DNA of 64,000 nt from Hysterangium stoloniferum (GCA_015178975.1 WHVD01000092.1:281611-345610); one strand, 5' to 3'; shown: positions 1-12,090, numbered from the stretch's first letter. Made by a program: numbers and translations. The notes: generated from the letters alone by a model not told the origin.

Positions 1-1
1 A

Positions 2-551
2 TTGAACGTTATACTGGATGACATAAACATTCTTATAGCGTCATTGACACAACATATTGATTCGGAGGCATCACGTTCACTGTATTGGAGTATGCGCTCC
101 TTGCAAACCTTCTTCGATGACAGCACGCTTCTCACCGATCACATCAACCAGCTCAATGTGGTTTCTTCGATCATTGTGCCCGTCGTAAGGTACGTTCACA
201 CCACCCTACCCTACAGCACTGTCTTACATCCGCCAATGAAATTGTCCTACCAGTCTGGTTTTGATGGGAGCGAGTCCAAATTCCCCGCTCTTGGATTGTG
301 CCGAGAAAATCATATCGGTTACTCTGAAGATGATAGCTGGATCATCCGAGCCCGAATCCGCATGTACCACAGTGCGCAGCCTTGATGTCATCTATATTCT
401 CGTTTCTCTCCTTCCACATTGTGACGTAATGCGCGGCTCGAGCAATGTTCAAACCATCAGTAACAGCATTGAGCGTTTAGATTTGACCGTACGTTCTTTC
501 CTTTGCGTGGTCGCCACTCCTTCCACTCGTGTGTTGGTAGGGTATAATTAG
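2..551 (+). CDS. Family A gene, 3' part (exons 4-5), cut by window edge
   Basis: This is the last part of the tandem gene called family A; exons 1-3 lie outside the window. Exon 4 runs to base 189, intron 4 is 190-253 (64 nt, GTACGT donor, CCTACCAG acceptor) and exon 5 is 254-551, ending in the TAG conserved in other copies. Splicing shifts the reading frame from the exon 4 frame to the exon 5 frame, exactly as in the intact copies. Both exons are open, so no damage is visible here. The exon 5 product ends with a segment containing FLCVVATPSTRV that recurs in nearly all copies. Function is not recognised. Confidence 0.6.
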
Positions 552-1700
552 AACTCCATATCAGTGTTGGAAAACATGGGTTCCCTGAAAGGTTTTGCAC
601 CATCAAATGGACACACTTGCCAATCATTTCTCTTCAATAATGCGGACACATCTCAATCAAACCAGGAGGAGGAGCCGAATAGCGTCGCCCTTTATTCAAG
701 TCACTTTGCACCCGGGGTTGCAGATCTTATAAAGCTATATGATTAGGGCCTATGTCTGAACGCATATAGCCACTTCGTTTTATCGCTGCGAGCTCTGCAG
801 TTGTATCCATCCATGTGTTGAATACATTTGGGGCCACCTAGCCTAACATTCGAATCATGAACGAAATATGTTTTAAATAAGATATAACTGAATGTCTGTA
901 AAAGTCCTCCCCATTTTGATACATGTCTCGTGCAGGCTCATCATATCTTCGCCGGTCGGTATTCAATGAACAAGATCCATGATCTTAAAGCCGAGGGCCT
1001 TCACACCGTGCGAGGCAATTTGTTCGGCGAATTCCTTAAACTAATTCTTTTCCATTGAAAACTTGAAAACAAAGCTGCCATAAGTCGAGCAAACATGAGA
1101 GCGCATACAGTCACTTTTCACAATTACCGCGAGCTCTGCACGTTGCCGTGTTGATACCGTAAATGAGTTGAATACACTTGTGGGCACCACCCGTGGCTAG
1201 ACTACCATCCTATTTATAAATGACAATAATTTCAAACAGAACGTGGACTTGAGAGTTGTATGAAGCTACATAATTTGACACAATTTAAAAACGAAGACAA
1301 GCACTTGTAATGATTGTTGTGAGGTTCTTTAGACTGGTGTTGAATATATTCCGAGGACTACTCGCTGAAATCACAACATGTACTAGCGGTGCATTTCAAT
1401 TCAATGCCACTAGGACATCTTAAAGAAGATTGTCCCACCGTTATTCTCGTGTCATTTGCGTCGGAGAACAGGAAGCCGGCCCAAAACAATGGAGAACACC
1501 ATGATCAGGACACCGACACGCCTTCACATGTTGTGAGCTTTCACGTCAGATAAGAGAAAAGTAGCTCGTGGCCATGTCAGGCAGGATTACTTATCAACTC
1601 AGAGTTGAAGCCTACCCACGACGACCGGCGGGTGCAGAAGCCAAGCCACGAGAAGTCTCCTTTGTGTTGTGTTTCAATCTTTCAGTCGCAGGCGTCACAC
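552..1700 (-). pseudogene. Block B copy 1: convergent minus-strand partner, degenerate
   Basis: The DNA downstream of family A encodes, on the minus strand, peptides that recur after almost every family A copy. Here the peptide ending FKEFAEQIASHGVKALG can be read near 965-1050 and stops at the conserved TGA. A TAG sits just before FKEF. The opposite end, near 1690, corresponds to the segment that begins MACS in other copies, but its start codon is not ATG here. Segments are separated by frame changes that could be introns or decay. I do not recognise the family. Confidence 0.35.
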
Positions 1701-1859
1701 TACACGCCACGACAATTAATTTGACTGACTATCCCCACATTTCCTCTACTGCTTCCACTTCAGTTGACTGGAGTTCATTCCACCAATTGTAACGTTTGAA
1801 TTATTTCATATGGAGTAGTAGCGAAAAAGTCATTTGATTTGATCTAATATTAAAGAACC

Positions 1860-2449
1860 CATCGACTAGATCCGTGGGCCTCTTGAATGTTAGTGGTCGT
1901 CACCTGTTCCTTCATATGCATAGTCGCCACACTTCACTGATGTGTCGGTAGCATTTACAAACTCAACTTACGTCTCGATTTTCCGGAAAATAACCTTTGG
2001 AACATAACTATGAGGGTTCCACGCCGTTTTATTGAAAATAATACTGGTAAGTTGGTCACCATAATGGTGCTAGCTAAGGAGATACCACAAGATGTCAGCT
2101 TTAACATTGGCAAGGACTCACAGTACTTCACAATCTTATTCTACCTGCCATCGTCACATCTAACAGAGTTGCTACATTATGCAGCAAAGACAGGATCGAG
2201 GTTATTCTGATCCTGATAGGTGGATCTTTCAACCCTGGACTCGTGTGTACCACGGTGCGCAGCTTCAACATCATCGCCACTCTCGTTTCTCTCCTTACAC
2301 ATTGGGACACGATCCGTCGCTCAAAAAACGATGGATCTATGGTCCACTTTGAAGGTCTAGTTCTCACATCCAACTCCTTCGTATGCGCGACACCACACCT
2401 TTCACTGGCGCACCCGTATTGTCTAATTCAAATGTGGTCTCAGTGTTGA
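1860..2449 (+). pseudogene. Block C copy 1 plus exon-5-like tail
   Basis: A short frame beginning MRVPRRFIENN at 2010 is followed, in another frame, by a segment resembling family A exon 5 (SLLTHWDTIRR, near 2285). The same pair of modules recurs at about 15.2, 19.7, 22.7, 31.4 and 58.9 kb. Only the 22.7 kb copy reads through in one frame. Either an intron with unclear borders separates the modules or this is a decayed gene. Function unknown. Confidence 0.3.
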
Positions 2450-3050
2450 AGAAACATCGTTGGCCTCGATCAATTTGGTACAATTTATAATCATTTCCCT
2501 TCGATAATGCCGACACATCTCCTCCGGACTAGGAGGAGGACGGTGCTATTTCACTTTAATTTCTTCGCTTCGTACCTGGGTTTGTAAGTAGCATAATGCT
2601 ACATAGTTTAAGTCAATGTAAGAGCATATACAGCTACTTTAATAAAGAACACTGTAACAATCACTGACCAATCCGCTGGAATGCTGATAGTTGTCTCGGT
2701 CAAGCTGATTCTTTCTTCAAAATGCAAATTCTATCTCCACAATTGGCAATTTCGTAGCCCACACCACAGAATAAAGTGAGGGCCTTTAAACCCTATAGGG
2801 ACAGTTTTGGGTGGACTCCTTAAAGTATCTCTCCTCGTTCAAGACCTTGAACCGAGGCTACAGGGTCTGTTTCCAGTGGGATCTGACTTGAAAAGACCAC
2901 AATTCTGAAAACTTTTCTCAGCAAAAATTTCATACAATGTTAGATGTAGTCCCAATGTGCTCTTGAAATAGGTGTAACTCATGCCTGTTGGTGCTGTAGA
3001 ACTGGGAAGAATCTGGAGGCCATGATCATGATCAATTGATAACAAACAGT
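2450..3050 (-). repeat. Block E copy 1 (minus-strand peptide remnant)
   Basis: This block is repeated at about 7.44-8.26 kb and 59.3-60.0 kb. On the minus strand it reads a peptide containing YFKSTLGLHLTLYEIF, followed in another frame by a segment that in the 8 kb copy reads FKESAQNCPYGLKARD. The latter resembles the FKEF peptide of block B, so blocks B and E may descend from one gene. In this copy the frame is broken. Confidence 0.35.
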
Positions 3051-4287
3051 CCTCTTTGAAGTTGTCCAGTTTTCATTCTACCTTCTAAAATGTTGAGAAA
3101 CTGCAGATTTCCCATCTAAAGGGTGAAATTTATTCATAACTTTTATTTATTTATTTAATATTTGCTCAGTGGTTGCTCCCATCAGATATTTGTGGCCTGT
3201 GACTGGTTGTCCTATAACACCCTGGCATCCAAATAGCTCTCACATACATGTGGTTAATTGGTTCCTTGCATCTCCACAATCCCTGTTAAATGATTCAAGT
3301 TGAACTCAAAACTCGTAAGACTCGAGACATTGCATCATTTAGGAGGGATCTTTGACCATTCTGTTTCTGTACCACACAGCACTATCCAAAATCTCACCAA
3401 GTCATCCATGCACATTAAAATCAACCAGAGAGAAAGTTCTGAAAAAATCTATGTCTTCCACCCATTTATCGTGGAGTAAGTCTCTGGTGTGAATCATTGC
3501 TTTGACAGATGTTCAACTGGTGTTTTCCAAGTCTTCCTCTTGCTCACTATTTGTGATTCCCAGTTATCATCTCCTCAGATTCTCGAAAACTGTTCTGTCC
3601 AGTTGTGGCTCATGTTTGATGGTAGTGGAATAGACAAGGTACATACTTGTTTTCTTAAGCTCCATATGGAATTTCAAATCAGATCTCAAATATGTTTTTA
3701 ACTTGTCCAGCAGACACCATATTCTCACTATCATTTTCATCTTCATCATATTCTTGACTGTAGTCACTTGTGTCCTTAAATTTATCACTACTACCTTGTG
3801 TGAGGATTTTGCTTTTACCACAGTTTCATTGTGGTAAAACACTCCTATTTTATTTATATTTTACACATTTTATTCATATTTTTCTATCCTTTATATTCTT
3901 CGAATATTTCACCATTTCATTAGTTTGAAGCTTTGTATATACTTGTGGGTGCATTTCTTTGTATATAGAACAGTCAGAACTTATACCACTCTTCACACCT
4001 TGTGTATTTAAGAACTATTAGCTGAAATATCAAGAATCTAGTAAAGTATACCTTCAGCTAAATTATCTTCTCTAATATCTCCTATGACTGTGTTATTCTT
4101 GTGATAGCCACAGGTATGAGCTATAAATAAATAAAAGTACAAGAGTAGAATAGGAGACATTAGATTACTTACTAGTAGTACCAGATACTGCCCAAAAACC
4201 AGCCTCCTGTTTTTTGTTATGTATGGCAGAAGAACCCTTTGTTATCTCCAAAAGGACATTTGCAACATGCATCTCATCTATCTCAGG

Positions 4288-4555
4288 GTCATACTATTGG
4301 TTTCACAAGTTTTTGGTGGAAGCATCCTTGAAAATTGGTCATAGTGTAGGATGCTGATTCTGAGGGGCTGCCAGTACAGGTGTTAGGGCAACACTAACAA
4401 GGCTATCAAACACAAGAAAGAACACAGAAATAAAAGTGGAGAGGGTACAGGGTCATTCTGTTGGGTTTCACAAGTTTTTTGTGTGCAGCATCCTTGAAAA
4501 TTGGCCATAGTTTAGGATGCTGATTTGGAGGGGCTGCTGGTGCAGGGATGGATGG
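4288..4555. repeat. Imperfect direct duplication, unit ~105 bp
   Basis: Two similar stretches, about 4288-4392 and 4452-4555, share the order GTTTCACAAGTTTTT, CATCCTTGAAAATTGG, ATAGT, TAGGATGCTGATT and GAGGGGCTGC. They are separated by about 60 bp. Origin unknown. Confidence 0.7.
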
Positions 4556-5038
4556 TTCAGTGACACAGGTGGTCATTATGAATTGCCTCTGGAACCTCTA
4601 ATGGTCTTTCTAGTGCCACCCATGATTGTAATTGGATGCAGTTTCTCAAGAACCACTGCCTATACACTGATGAAAAATATAGGGCATCTGTAAGCCTGGT
4701 GCCCAGGCATACCAGTGGACCTTTAGTTACTTATGTAATCATCCTGTTTTTCTCCACTGCCCAGCCATGTATCCTGTTCGTTAGTTCATCAAGCTGTTGA
4801 GTAGAAGACAAGAATTTGAAAGGGTAAAGTCTAAATTCGAAGCTCAGTGAGTGAGTGAGTAAACTTCACTGAGGTATATGGCGAAATATTGCGACTTTTT
4901 ATTTACTTTCTAATTATTTTAGGAGAGTTATTAGGGGAGTAAAAAAGGGGAAATTTTGATGCTCAAAGTTTCTAGTCAATTGCATCATAAAGGAGAAATT
5001 CGTAATTAGAAGTTACCCCCCCTTTAACAGCACTTCAA

Positions 5039-5062
5039 TATATGTGCATATATGCACATATA
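5039..5062. repeat. Perfect 24 bp palindrome
   Basis: The half-site TATATGTGCATA is followed immediately by its exact reverse complement. It lies in AT-rich DNA with no nearby gene, so there is no evidence that it is a binding site. Confidence 0.7.
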
Positions 5063-5617
5063 CTCATCATCGGATCCATATTTCGGTTACATTTTATGTG
5101 AAGACTTGATTACTAACACAAGCAATACACTGTGGTCCTATCAACCTGTGCAACCTGGACCCAGTGAGCCTATTTGATGACAGGCTTACAGCATCTACAT
5201 ATCCCAAAAAGAAATTGCTTTAGAGGCTAAAACATAGAGATCTACATACAGCAAATCCTTCCATAAGAATCTTTATATGTATAATGAAATCACTCTGGTA
5301 TATTCTCACAGAAAATTGACCATGAAATACCATACAAAAGGAGTCTTATAACACTTACTCATTAGTTGTAATGCATTTTATCTGTTGGGAGAGTGGAAAT
5401 TTTGGCTTCATAGTTTTCAAGAAAGAAAAAATCCATCAATTTTCATATATCACACTTGACCTGAATTGCAATATTTGAGGAGACATGCCCTTTACAACTT
5501 CTTACTTTAAAATGGTGGCAAAAAATGAAGGTTTTGGACCCTGCCATGAATTATGCAAACAGCAATAACTACAAGCCAACTTTTAATAAGTTATATATAG
5601 CAAATGTATAGGGAATA

Positions 5618-6785
5618 CAGTGGGGGACAAAACTGTTCCAATGATTTTTTATATGTCAAGGAATGTTGAATAACTCAATGAGTACTTGACCAATTGACCT
5701 GAAATTTTAATTTAGGTAGTCATATATGTTGGCTATATACTCTAAGAATTCTATGACATAAGCATTATTTGTCATCAAACTATAACTCAAATACTAATGC
5801 AATCTCATTGGAACAGTTTTGTCCCTGGTATATAATCCAATACAAATCATATAATCTAGTACTTGGTGTAACCCCCCTTGGCATCCAAAACAGCTGCAAT
5901 TCTTCTAGGCACACTCTCTATCAAATTCTGACAAATAGAAGCAGGAATCCAGTCCCATTCTGTCTGGACTCTTTCCCATAATTCCTGAATACTCCTAGGC
6001 TCCACTTCATACTCTAGTAGCCTCTTCTTGAGGTAATGCCAAAGGTGTTCAATTGGATTAAGATCAGCAGATTGAGGGGACCATATCATGACATCAAAAT
6101 ACTGCCATTAAGCCAATTGGTGGCCTTCTTGCTTTTGTGTTTGGAATCATTGTCTTCCTGAAAAACAATATCCCCAGTCTTCTTCTTGTAATACTTGAGA
6201 GATTATTGAAGTTCAGCATCCATCCTCCCATCAATCTTGGTGGCATATCCTGGTCCTTCCCAGAACATACAACCCCACAACATCAGATTCCCCCCTCCAA
6301 ACTCGACTGTGCCCTCAACCAGCCTATCACTGAGCCCCTCTCCTGCTTTTTTTCCACACCCACTTCCTCCCATCTGACCCCAAACGAGTGATTTTAGTCT
6401 CATCTGACCAAACAACCCTCTTCCAGTCCTCCAGAGACCAGTTCTTGTGTGCCAATGCAAAGTCCAGCCTCTCCCTTCTATGCCTCTTTGTGAGTTTAGG
6501 CCTTTTCCTCTTCACCACAGCCTTCATTCCAGCTTTCTTGAGTTCCCTACAAATTGTTCTTGCAGAGATAGACTCCCCATTCATATCTTGCAGGACTTTA
6601 GAGGCCTGAGTGGCATGGTCAATCTTCTGGGAAGTAATTTGTTAGATGATGTAATGGGTATCAGATGGGGAAGGTTTGCATGGATGACCTCCAGCTGCTT
6701 TGGAGAGGGAGGAAGAATGTTTAGAGTGAATTCTGGATATAGTAGAGACAGAACAACCAGTGGTAGCAGCTACTTCATGTGGATC
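5618..6785 (-). mobile_element. Tc1-like DNA transposon, degenerate and truncated
   Basis: The left end begins CAGTGGGGGACAAAACTG after a TA dinucleotide, a typical Tc1/mariner end and target. A 20 bp inverted match lies at 5806-5825, facing 5624-5643, just before the transposase stop. The transposase runs on the minus strand. No matching outer terminus is found on the right: the sequence passes directly into array block B near 6785, so the transposase 5' end of the element is missing. Confidence 0.75.
5856..6774 (-). pseudogene. Tc1-like (DDE) transposase pseudogene
   Basis: A cut-and-paste transposase of the Tc1/mariner superfamily. From the N-terminus it shows a helix-turn-helix-like region (EVAATTGCSVSTISRI), a basic stretch (KRKRPKLTKRHRRERLDFA), then the three catalytic carboxylates in WSDETKI, QEDND and SADLNPIEHLW. 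The last spacing fits a DD34E Tc1 arrangement. The N-terminal part has a TAA near 6645. The reading frame shifts near 6350 and again just upstream of 6089, so it cannot be functional. The stop codon lies just inside the inner inverted repeat. Family assignment rests on these motifs. Confidence 0.85.
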
Positions 6786-7094
6786 AGAGAAAGGTGGCTC
6801 GTGGTCATGTCAGGGGGAATCACTTATCAATTCAGAGCTGAAGAATACCCACGACGACCCGCCGCGTGCAGAAGCCAAGTCACAAGAAATCTTGTTGTGT
6901 TTCAATGTTTCAGTCGCTAGTGTCATACATACTACACCCCACGACAATTTATTTCACTCGCTATCCCGACATTTCCCTTATTGCTTCCATTCCAGTCGAC
7001 TAGAGTTCATTCCACCAATTATCATGTTTGAATTATTTCATTGCGAGTAGTTGCAAAACAGTCATCTGATTCAATCTAATATTAATGCAATCGG
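6786..7094 (-). repeat. Block B fragment (5' part of minus-strand module)
   Basis: The sequence resumes array homology directly after the truncated transposon, matching the part of block B that encodes the MACS-type N-terminal peptide on the minus strand. No intact frame is present. It leads into an inverted piece. Confidence 0.5.
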
Positions 7095-7425
7095 AATTCG
7101 TCGAACAAATTGCCTCGCACGGTGTGAAGGCCCTCGGTTTTAAGATCATGCATCTTGTTGATTGAACACTGGCGAAGATATGATAAGCCTGAACGAGACA
7201 TGAATCAAAATGGGGATGGGGGAGAACTTTTTCAGACATTCAGTAATATCTTATTTACAACATGATAATACAAGGTGGCTCTGTGTCCTTACATAGGCCC
7301 AAATCATATAGCCTTATAAGATCTGCAATCCGGGGTGCAAAGCGTTCTTACATAGGCTCAAATCATATAGCTTTAAAACATCTGAAACCCCGGGTCCAAT
7401 GTGACTTGAATAAAGGGCGACGTTA
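7095..7425 (+). repeat. Inverted fragment of block B
   Basis: Here the block B peptides read on the plus strand, opposite to every other copy. EFVEQIASHGVKALGFKIM is at about 7095-7150 and IGSNHIALKHLKPR, LNKGRRY at about 7345-7425. Both stretches are open, whereas some forward copies carry stops. The flanks on both sides are in normal orientation. Confidence 0.6.
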
Positions 7426-7439
7426 TTCGCCTATGTGCC

Positions 7440-8260
7440 GACACCACACCACTCACTGGCACATCCGTAGTGTCTAATTAAAACGTGCTCTCAGTGTTGT
7501 AGAAACATCAGTGCCCTGGGGAAGGTCTTGCTCGATCAATTTGACACGATTTATAATCGTTTCGCTTCGATAACCCCGACACATCTCATCCGGACTAGGA
7601 GGAGGATAGTGCTGTTTCACTTAAATTTCTTCGCTTCGTACCTGGATTTGCAAGTGGTATAAATCTACATAGTTCAGGTCAGTTTAAGAGCGTATACAGC
7701 TACTTTTTACCTTCGCGGGTTCTCTGTACCTCCTATTCATTGATGTCAAGCGTAGACGTTGAATATATTAACAGGTGGCTAGAATGACATCCGACGACAA
7801 TAACTTCAATTAGAATGCCACTGGAATGTGTCAAAGAAAGCCCCGCGATTTTTATTATCATGTCAATTGGGATGGCACGAAGAAAGTCATTGAAGAATAA
7901 TAAAGAACATTGCAACAACCACTGACCAATCCACTAGGATGCCGATAGTTGTGTCGGTCAAGTTGATCTTTTCTTCAAAATACAAATTCCATCTCCAGAA
8001 TCGGCGATCTCATAGCCCAAGGCCCACAATAAATCGCGGGCCTTTAATCCATAGGGACAGTTTTGGGCGGACTCCTTAAAGTGTCTCTCCTCGTTCAAGA
8101 CCTGGACCCGACTTGAAAAGGCGACAATTCTGAAAAATCTCTTCAGCAAATATTTCATACAAGGATACACGTAGTCCCAAAGTGCTTTTGAAATAGGTTT
8201 AACCTATACCTGTCGGTGCTGTAGCACTGGGAAGAATCCAGAGGGCATGATCACAATCAT
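7440..8260 (-). pseudogene. Block E copy 2, with 70-codon minus-strand frame
   Basis: The left part resembles the exon-5-like tail that follows block C. The right part carries an open minus-strand frame at 7958-8170 containing HFKESAQNCPYGLKARDLL and GYEIADSGDG. Homologous DNA at 2.45-3.05 and 59.3-60.0 kb has small indels that break this frame, so this is the best-preserved copy. A related peptide (EYGLKALVYCEVLGYKITD) is at 23.6-23.8 kb. Function unknown. Confidence 0.35.
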
Positions 8261-8707
8261 TGACCGGACTAAACTATCATTGACCCGGGTTTCTTCTCAT
8301 AGAGAGTTTTGATAACATTAAACAGGAAGTGCGCAATCTCGCGGGATAATGTCTGAGGTTGACAGCGCCAACTTGAATGCAGCACCCAGTGAGCATCACT
8401 CTGGAGTGCATTTATATTATTATCCTTGGCGATGCCACTTCTGGAATGTCAGAAAAGCCGCATTGCAACTCTGACCCTCAATAAATATTATACTATGGGG
8501 TGACAATTGACTAAACTATTATTAATGCTATGTGAGCCTTCAGCAGAAGGCGTCAGAAAGTAGTAAGGTAACCGAGTGCACCGGAGCCGTTATGGAGGGT
8601 GAAGGGATGTTATTTACAAAGGCAGGGGTGACAGGCTGTGGAATCCTGTGTAACAAGGCTGTACCTTAGTGGAATTAACTCTCCGACTTGACTGCAGCTA
8701 CCCATCA
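8261..8707 (+). promoter_or_regulatory. Conserved leader/upstream region of family A copy 2
   Basis: This region is repeated before every family A exon 1. It has a stretch beginning GACCCGGGTTTCTTCTCAT, a region around GCAGAAGGCGT, and a GGAATTAACTCTCCGACT element about 40-75 bp before the ATG. In this copy the CATAAA element seen 44-50 bp upstream of the intact copies is deleted, which may matter for expression. Confidence 0.35.
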
Positions 8708-10594
8708 ATGTCTACGGTCACCGAGATGACTCTGGGGAATCATGATTTGGCAACGGCTGAGTCCTACATTGAAGACGTTGAGGAACTACCACCATTAGTT
8801 TCCCCAGGTGTATTGATTTCAGAGCAACGGGACCAAATCATTCAGACGGGGATGAGAGAGATATTCAGGGCGAAGCTTCGAGAACGATGGGGTTGTAACG
8901 AACCCGGCCATGATTTATGTTATCAGGCCCCGGATGGTAGGCAACACATTCAGCTGTCTGCAAACCATATAGAGATTTGGGTTGACGAGTGGGTGAGTAA
9001 AGTATAATGCTATTTCCATGTGATATGTGTCACATGCTGCGTATTCAGTGTCAAGGAAAAACGGGCTACCATGACCCACCGAATGTTGTTAAGATATCTA
9101 CCAACACGACATCCAACCTTAGCCCCTATTGTAGTCATGCCGATGACTGGGGAATGATCTCGCGGAGTCAGGGGACAATGTCAAGTATTGAAATTGGCCC
9201 CGGGTATTACTGTGGAGTCGGTTTGGAAAGGGTTGGAATGAAAGTCCTTCACAGTGCTAAGACAGCTTCGCTGATCGCAAAGCTGACAATATACCGGGAA
9301 ATTACCCGTTTGCTACAAGACGGTGGTGCCTTTGGGAAGTTTCTCCACAAGCATCTTACGCTGCCAAAACTGGGAAGACTAGTTCAAGACAGTGCTGATT
9401 TAGCGAGGTAGGGATATCTCAACCATTGAATACACTGGAAATACTCATATCTGAGTCGTAGACCTATATACCCTCCTCAAATTCGGAGGAGAGCGACGGA
9501 AGTTTTAAAGAGTTTCCCGATATTTTCACAGATGTGGGGGAGCGGCAAAGGTCGCACTAGCCAGCTTATGGCATATTTGGCTTGGACCTTCTTGTGGTGT
9601 CCCGGCGTTTATTGGTTAGATGGAGCCGCGTCACCTACCATCACGTCAACTGCGATTACGTCATCACTATACAACGTTTTAGTCAAGTCACCGCTTCACA
9701 CCAACTTTGATGAGGTTGCATCAACATTTATCATATACATGGCCGGTTATTTCTCACTGTGTCTCAGGATTTGATCGGCCCTTACCCCTTTTCCGCCTTG
9801 TGTATATCGTGGAAGCGATCTGCCACGTCAACTATCTGTAGAGGAGCTCACAGCGATCAGAGGTTACATTGAATTCTGGTTACAACCGTGCGTCCCCACA
9901 TCACATCATTTCATCCCGCCCACCAAAAGCATAACAGACAAAGTCACCGGCCGCTAATTTCCTCATCTGAACATCCTATACGGCTTCTCGTGTGCTGCAT
10001 CCACCAAGATGCATGGTTTCGAGATTTTTCTGCAGCGGCATTGAGGGTTATATTGGACGACATAAACGTGCATATAGCGTCATTGACACTTCATCTTGAT
10101 TTCGAGAGATTAGATTTATTGTGGGGGAGTATTTACTCATTGCAAACCTTCTTCAACTACAGCACGGTTCTCACCGATCACGTCTGCCAGCTGAATGTGG
10201 TTTCTTCGCTCGTTGGGTCTATCCTACGGTATGTTCACAATATGTTACCTTATAGCACCGTCTTACATCCGCCCATGAAACTGTCCTACCAGTCTCGTTC
10301 TGACCCACACGAGTCCTAATTGGCGTCTCCTTATGTGTGGTAATCGAATAATCGCATTAACTCTGAAACTGATAGTTGGATCTTCCGAGCCCGAATCCAC
10401 ATGTACCACAGGGCGCAGCCTCGATATCATCCCCCTGCTCGCTTCTCTCTCTTCTTCCACATTGTGACATAATGCACAGCTCGAGCAATGACCACTCCAT
10501 CAGTTACCCGCCCAAGTGTTTAGATTTGACCGCACGTTCCTTCCTTTGCGTGGTCGCCACACCTTCCACTCATGTATCGGTAGGGTCTAATTAG
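8708..10594 (+). pseudogene. Family A copy 2, five exons, two frame lesions
   Basis: Exons by comparison with intact copies: 8708-8992, 9049-9407, 9462-9887, 9938-10228 and 10293-10594. All four introns keep GT-AG borders (56, 54, 50 and 64 nt). Exons 1, 2 and 4 are open. Exon 3 has a 10 nt gain near 9750 (duplicated TCTCA context) and a 4 nt loss near 9825; together they restore frame but scramble the segment between and introduce a stop. Exon 5 has a 4 nt expansion in a TCTC run near 10447 that shifts frame before the conserved end. Intron 3 and the start of exon 4 are of a second sequence type shared with the 17.3 kb copy. Probably a recent pseudogene unless these are assembly errors. Confidence 0.65.
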
Positions 10595-11280
10595 AGCCTC
10601 ATATCAGTGTTGGAGAAACATGGTTGCCCCGACACCGGTCTTGCACCATCAATTGGTCACCCCTTCTAATCATTTCTCTTCGATAATGCCGACACAACTC
10701 AACCAAACCAGCAGGAGTTCAATAGCGTCGCCCTTTATTCTTTGCCGCCGTGGTTGGGGATGTTATAAAGCCATATAATTTGAACATATGTAAGAACGCA
10801 TATAATCACTTTGTATCATCGCCGCGAGCTCTGCAATTGCCCCATCCATGGGTTGAAAACATTTGGGGGCACTAGCCGTGGGTAGCCCAACATCCGAATC
10901 ATGAACAATACTTGCTTCAAATACGATATCATTGAAGGTCTGAAAAGGCCTCCCCCATTGCCATTTCGATCCCTTTCTCGTTCAGGCCCATCATACCCTC
11001 AGGCCAGTGTTCAATCGACAAGTTCTATATGCGTTAGGGCAATTCTTTAAACCAATTATCTTCCATGGAAAACTTGACAATAAAGCTGTCATAGGGCGAC
11101 AAAATATAAGAGCGCATACAGTCACTTTTCACCATTGCCGCGAGCTCCGCGGCTTCTACGCGTTGATGCCATACATGAGTTGAATATACTTGCGGACACC
11201 GCCAGTGGATAGACTGACATCCTATTTATAAATGACAATCATTTCAAATAGAACACGCCCTGGAGAGTTGTATGAAGCTA
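10595..11280 (-). repeat. Block B copy (3' flank of family A copy 2)
   Basis: This closely matches the 42.47-42.87 kb segment. On the minus strand, about 11015-11150, it reads AAELAAMVKSDCMRSYIL followed by FIVKFSMEDNWFKELP. This is the only copy with Trp where others have a TAG before FKE. A small deletion then ends the frame before the usual conserved stop. The MACS-type N-terminal segment is absent. Confidence 0.4.
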
Positions 11281-11585
11281 CATAATTTGAGCATTGCTGA
11301 CGAGAATTGTGTCGATGATACCTTTGGCTTTGACAGCGATTGCTGTCGTTTTCGGGAGTATACTAAAGTATAATTGTCGTCAAGAGTGATCCTAATGGTA
11401 TTCCGAAGAAATTTTTGTCCGTTAGTCATCCCAAAGAAATTTTGAGGAACAATTTTTTGTTGTCCTGCTGCACTTGAGATTATCTTAGAGCCATAACATT
11501 ATGATGCATTTCCTTGGCGAGTTCATATATTCCTCCCATTTGTTTATGAAGATAACCAATGATCCGCTCAGAGGCGTATATAGAC
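11281..11585 (-). repeat. Block F copy 1 (minus-strand peptide remnant)
   Basis: Related segments lie at 27.34-27.74, 32.15-32.60 and 46.47-46.93 kb. The shared minus-strand peptide is of the type LSTTIKLGY or LSMTIKLQYPG. Only a fragment with small indels remains here. No family is recognised. Confidence 0.3.
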
Positions 11586-12090
11586 TGAGAGTACCTCGTC
11601 ATTTCCTTGACTGAAAAATCAGCAAAAACGAGAAAATGAAGGATAGATTGAGGTGACAAACGCAGAGCTGCGCTGAAACCATTGTGTGGGAACGAAGAGG
11701 GGCCGTCACAGCGACCTGAAAGGGCATAGTGGAATGGGCAGCAACGAAGGGTGCAGAAAGATGAGAAGAAAGGGGAATGTGTAAGCATAGCCCAGCATGG
11801 TGAATCTTTACACACCGGAAATGATCCACCTGCAATACGTGAAACTATAGGGGGTCACAGTGTTTGATCTACTTTGCGATCGACGCTTTGAAGAGCAACG
11901 TCCACGCATCAGTAGTGTTGACTTGGGGCGAAACATTCCACTCAGACAGACAGGATGATAATAGGGTTAGCTGTAAGTGGGAATATAGTTAGAATCTGTT
12001 AAAACACAGCTGGATGGATTCGTCACAATCAAGGATGTGGTGAGGGCGAATAAAGAAATCACGTTGCCTACCATTAGAGGGACCAGGCCA
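11586..12090 (+). repeat. Block D copy 1
   Basis: This is the module preceding the family A leader, repeated at 16.3, 27.8, 32.9 and 47.0 kb. The diagnostic stretch GTGTGGGAACGAAGAGG is visible, as is a degenerate equivalent of the VVIVASKNQF region. The plus-strand frame that is open at 16313 is broken here. Confidence 0.35.

Larger units (their letters stand above)
3051..5617. other. AT-rich sequence unrelated to the array; no gene recognised
   Basis: This stretch has no similarity to the array blocks that I can see. It contains short spurious frames only. It does contain a direct duplication of about 105 bp and a perfect 24 bp palindrome, both listed separately. Together with the adjoining Tc1-like element it appears to be inserted between block E and a block B fragment. 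Confidence 0.5.
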
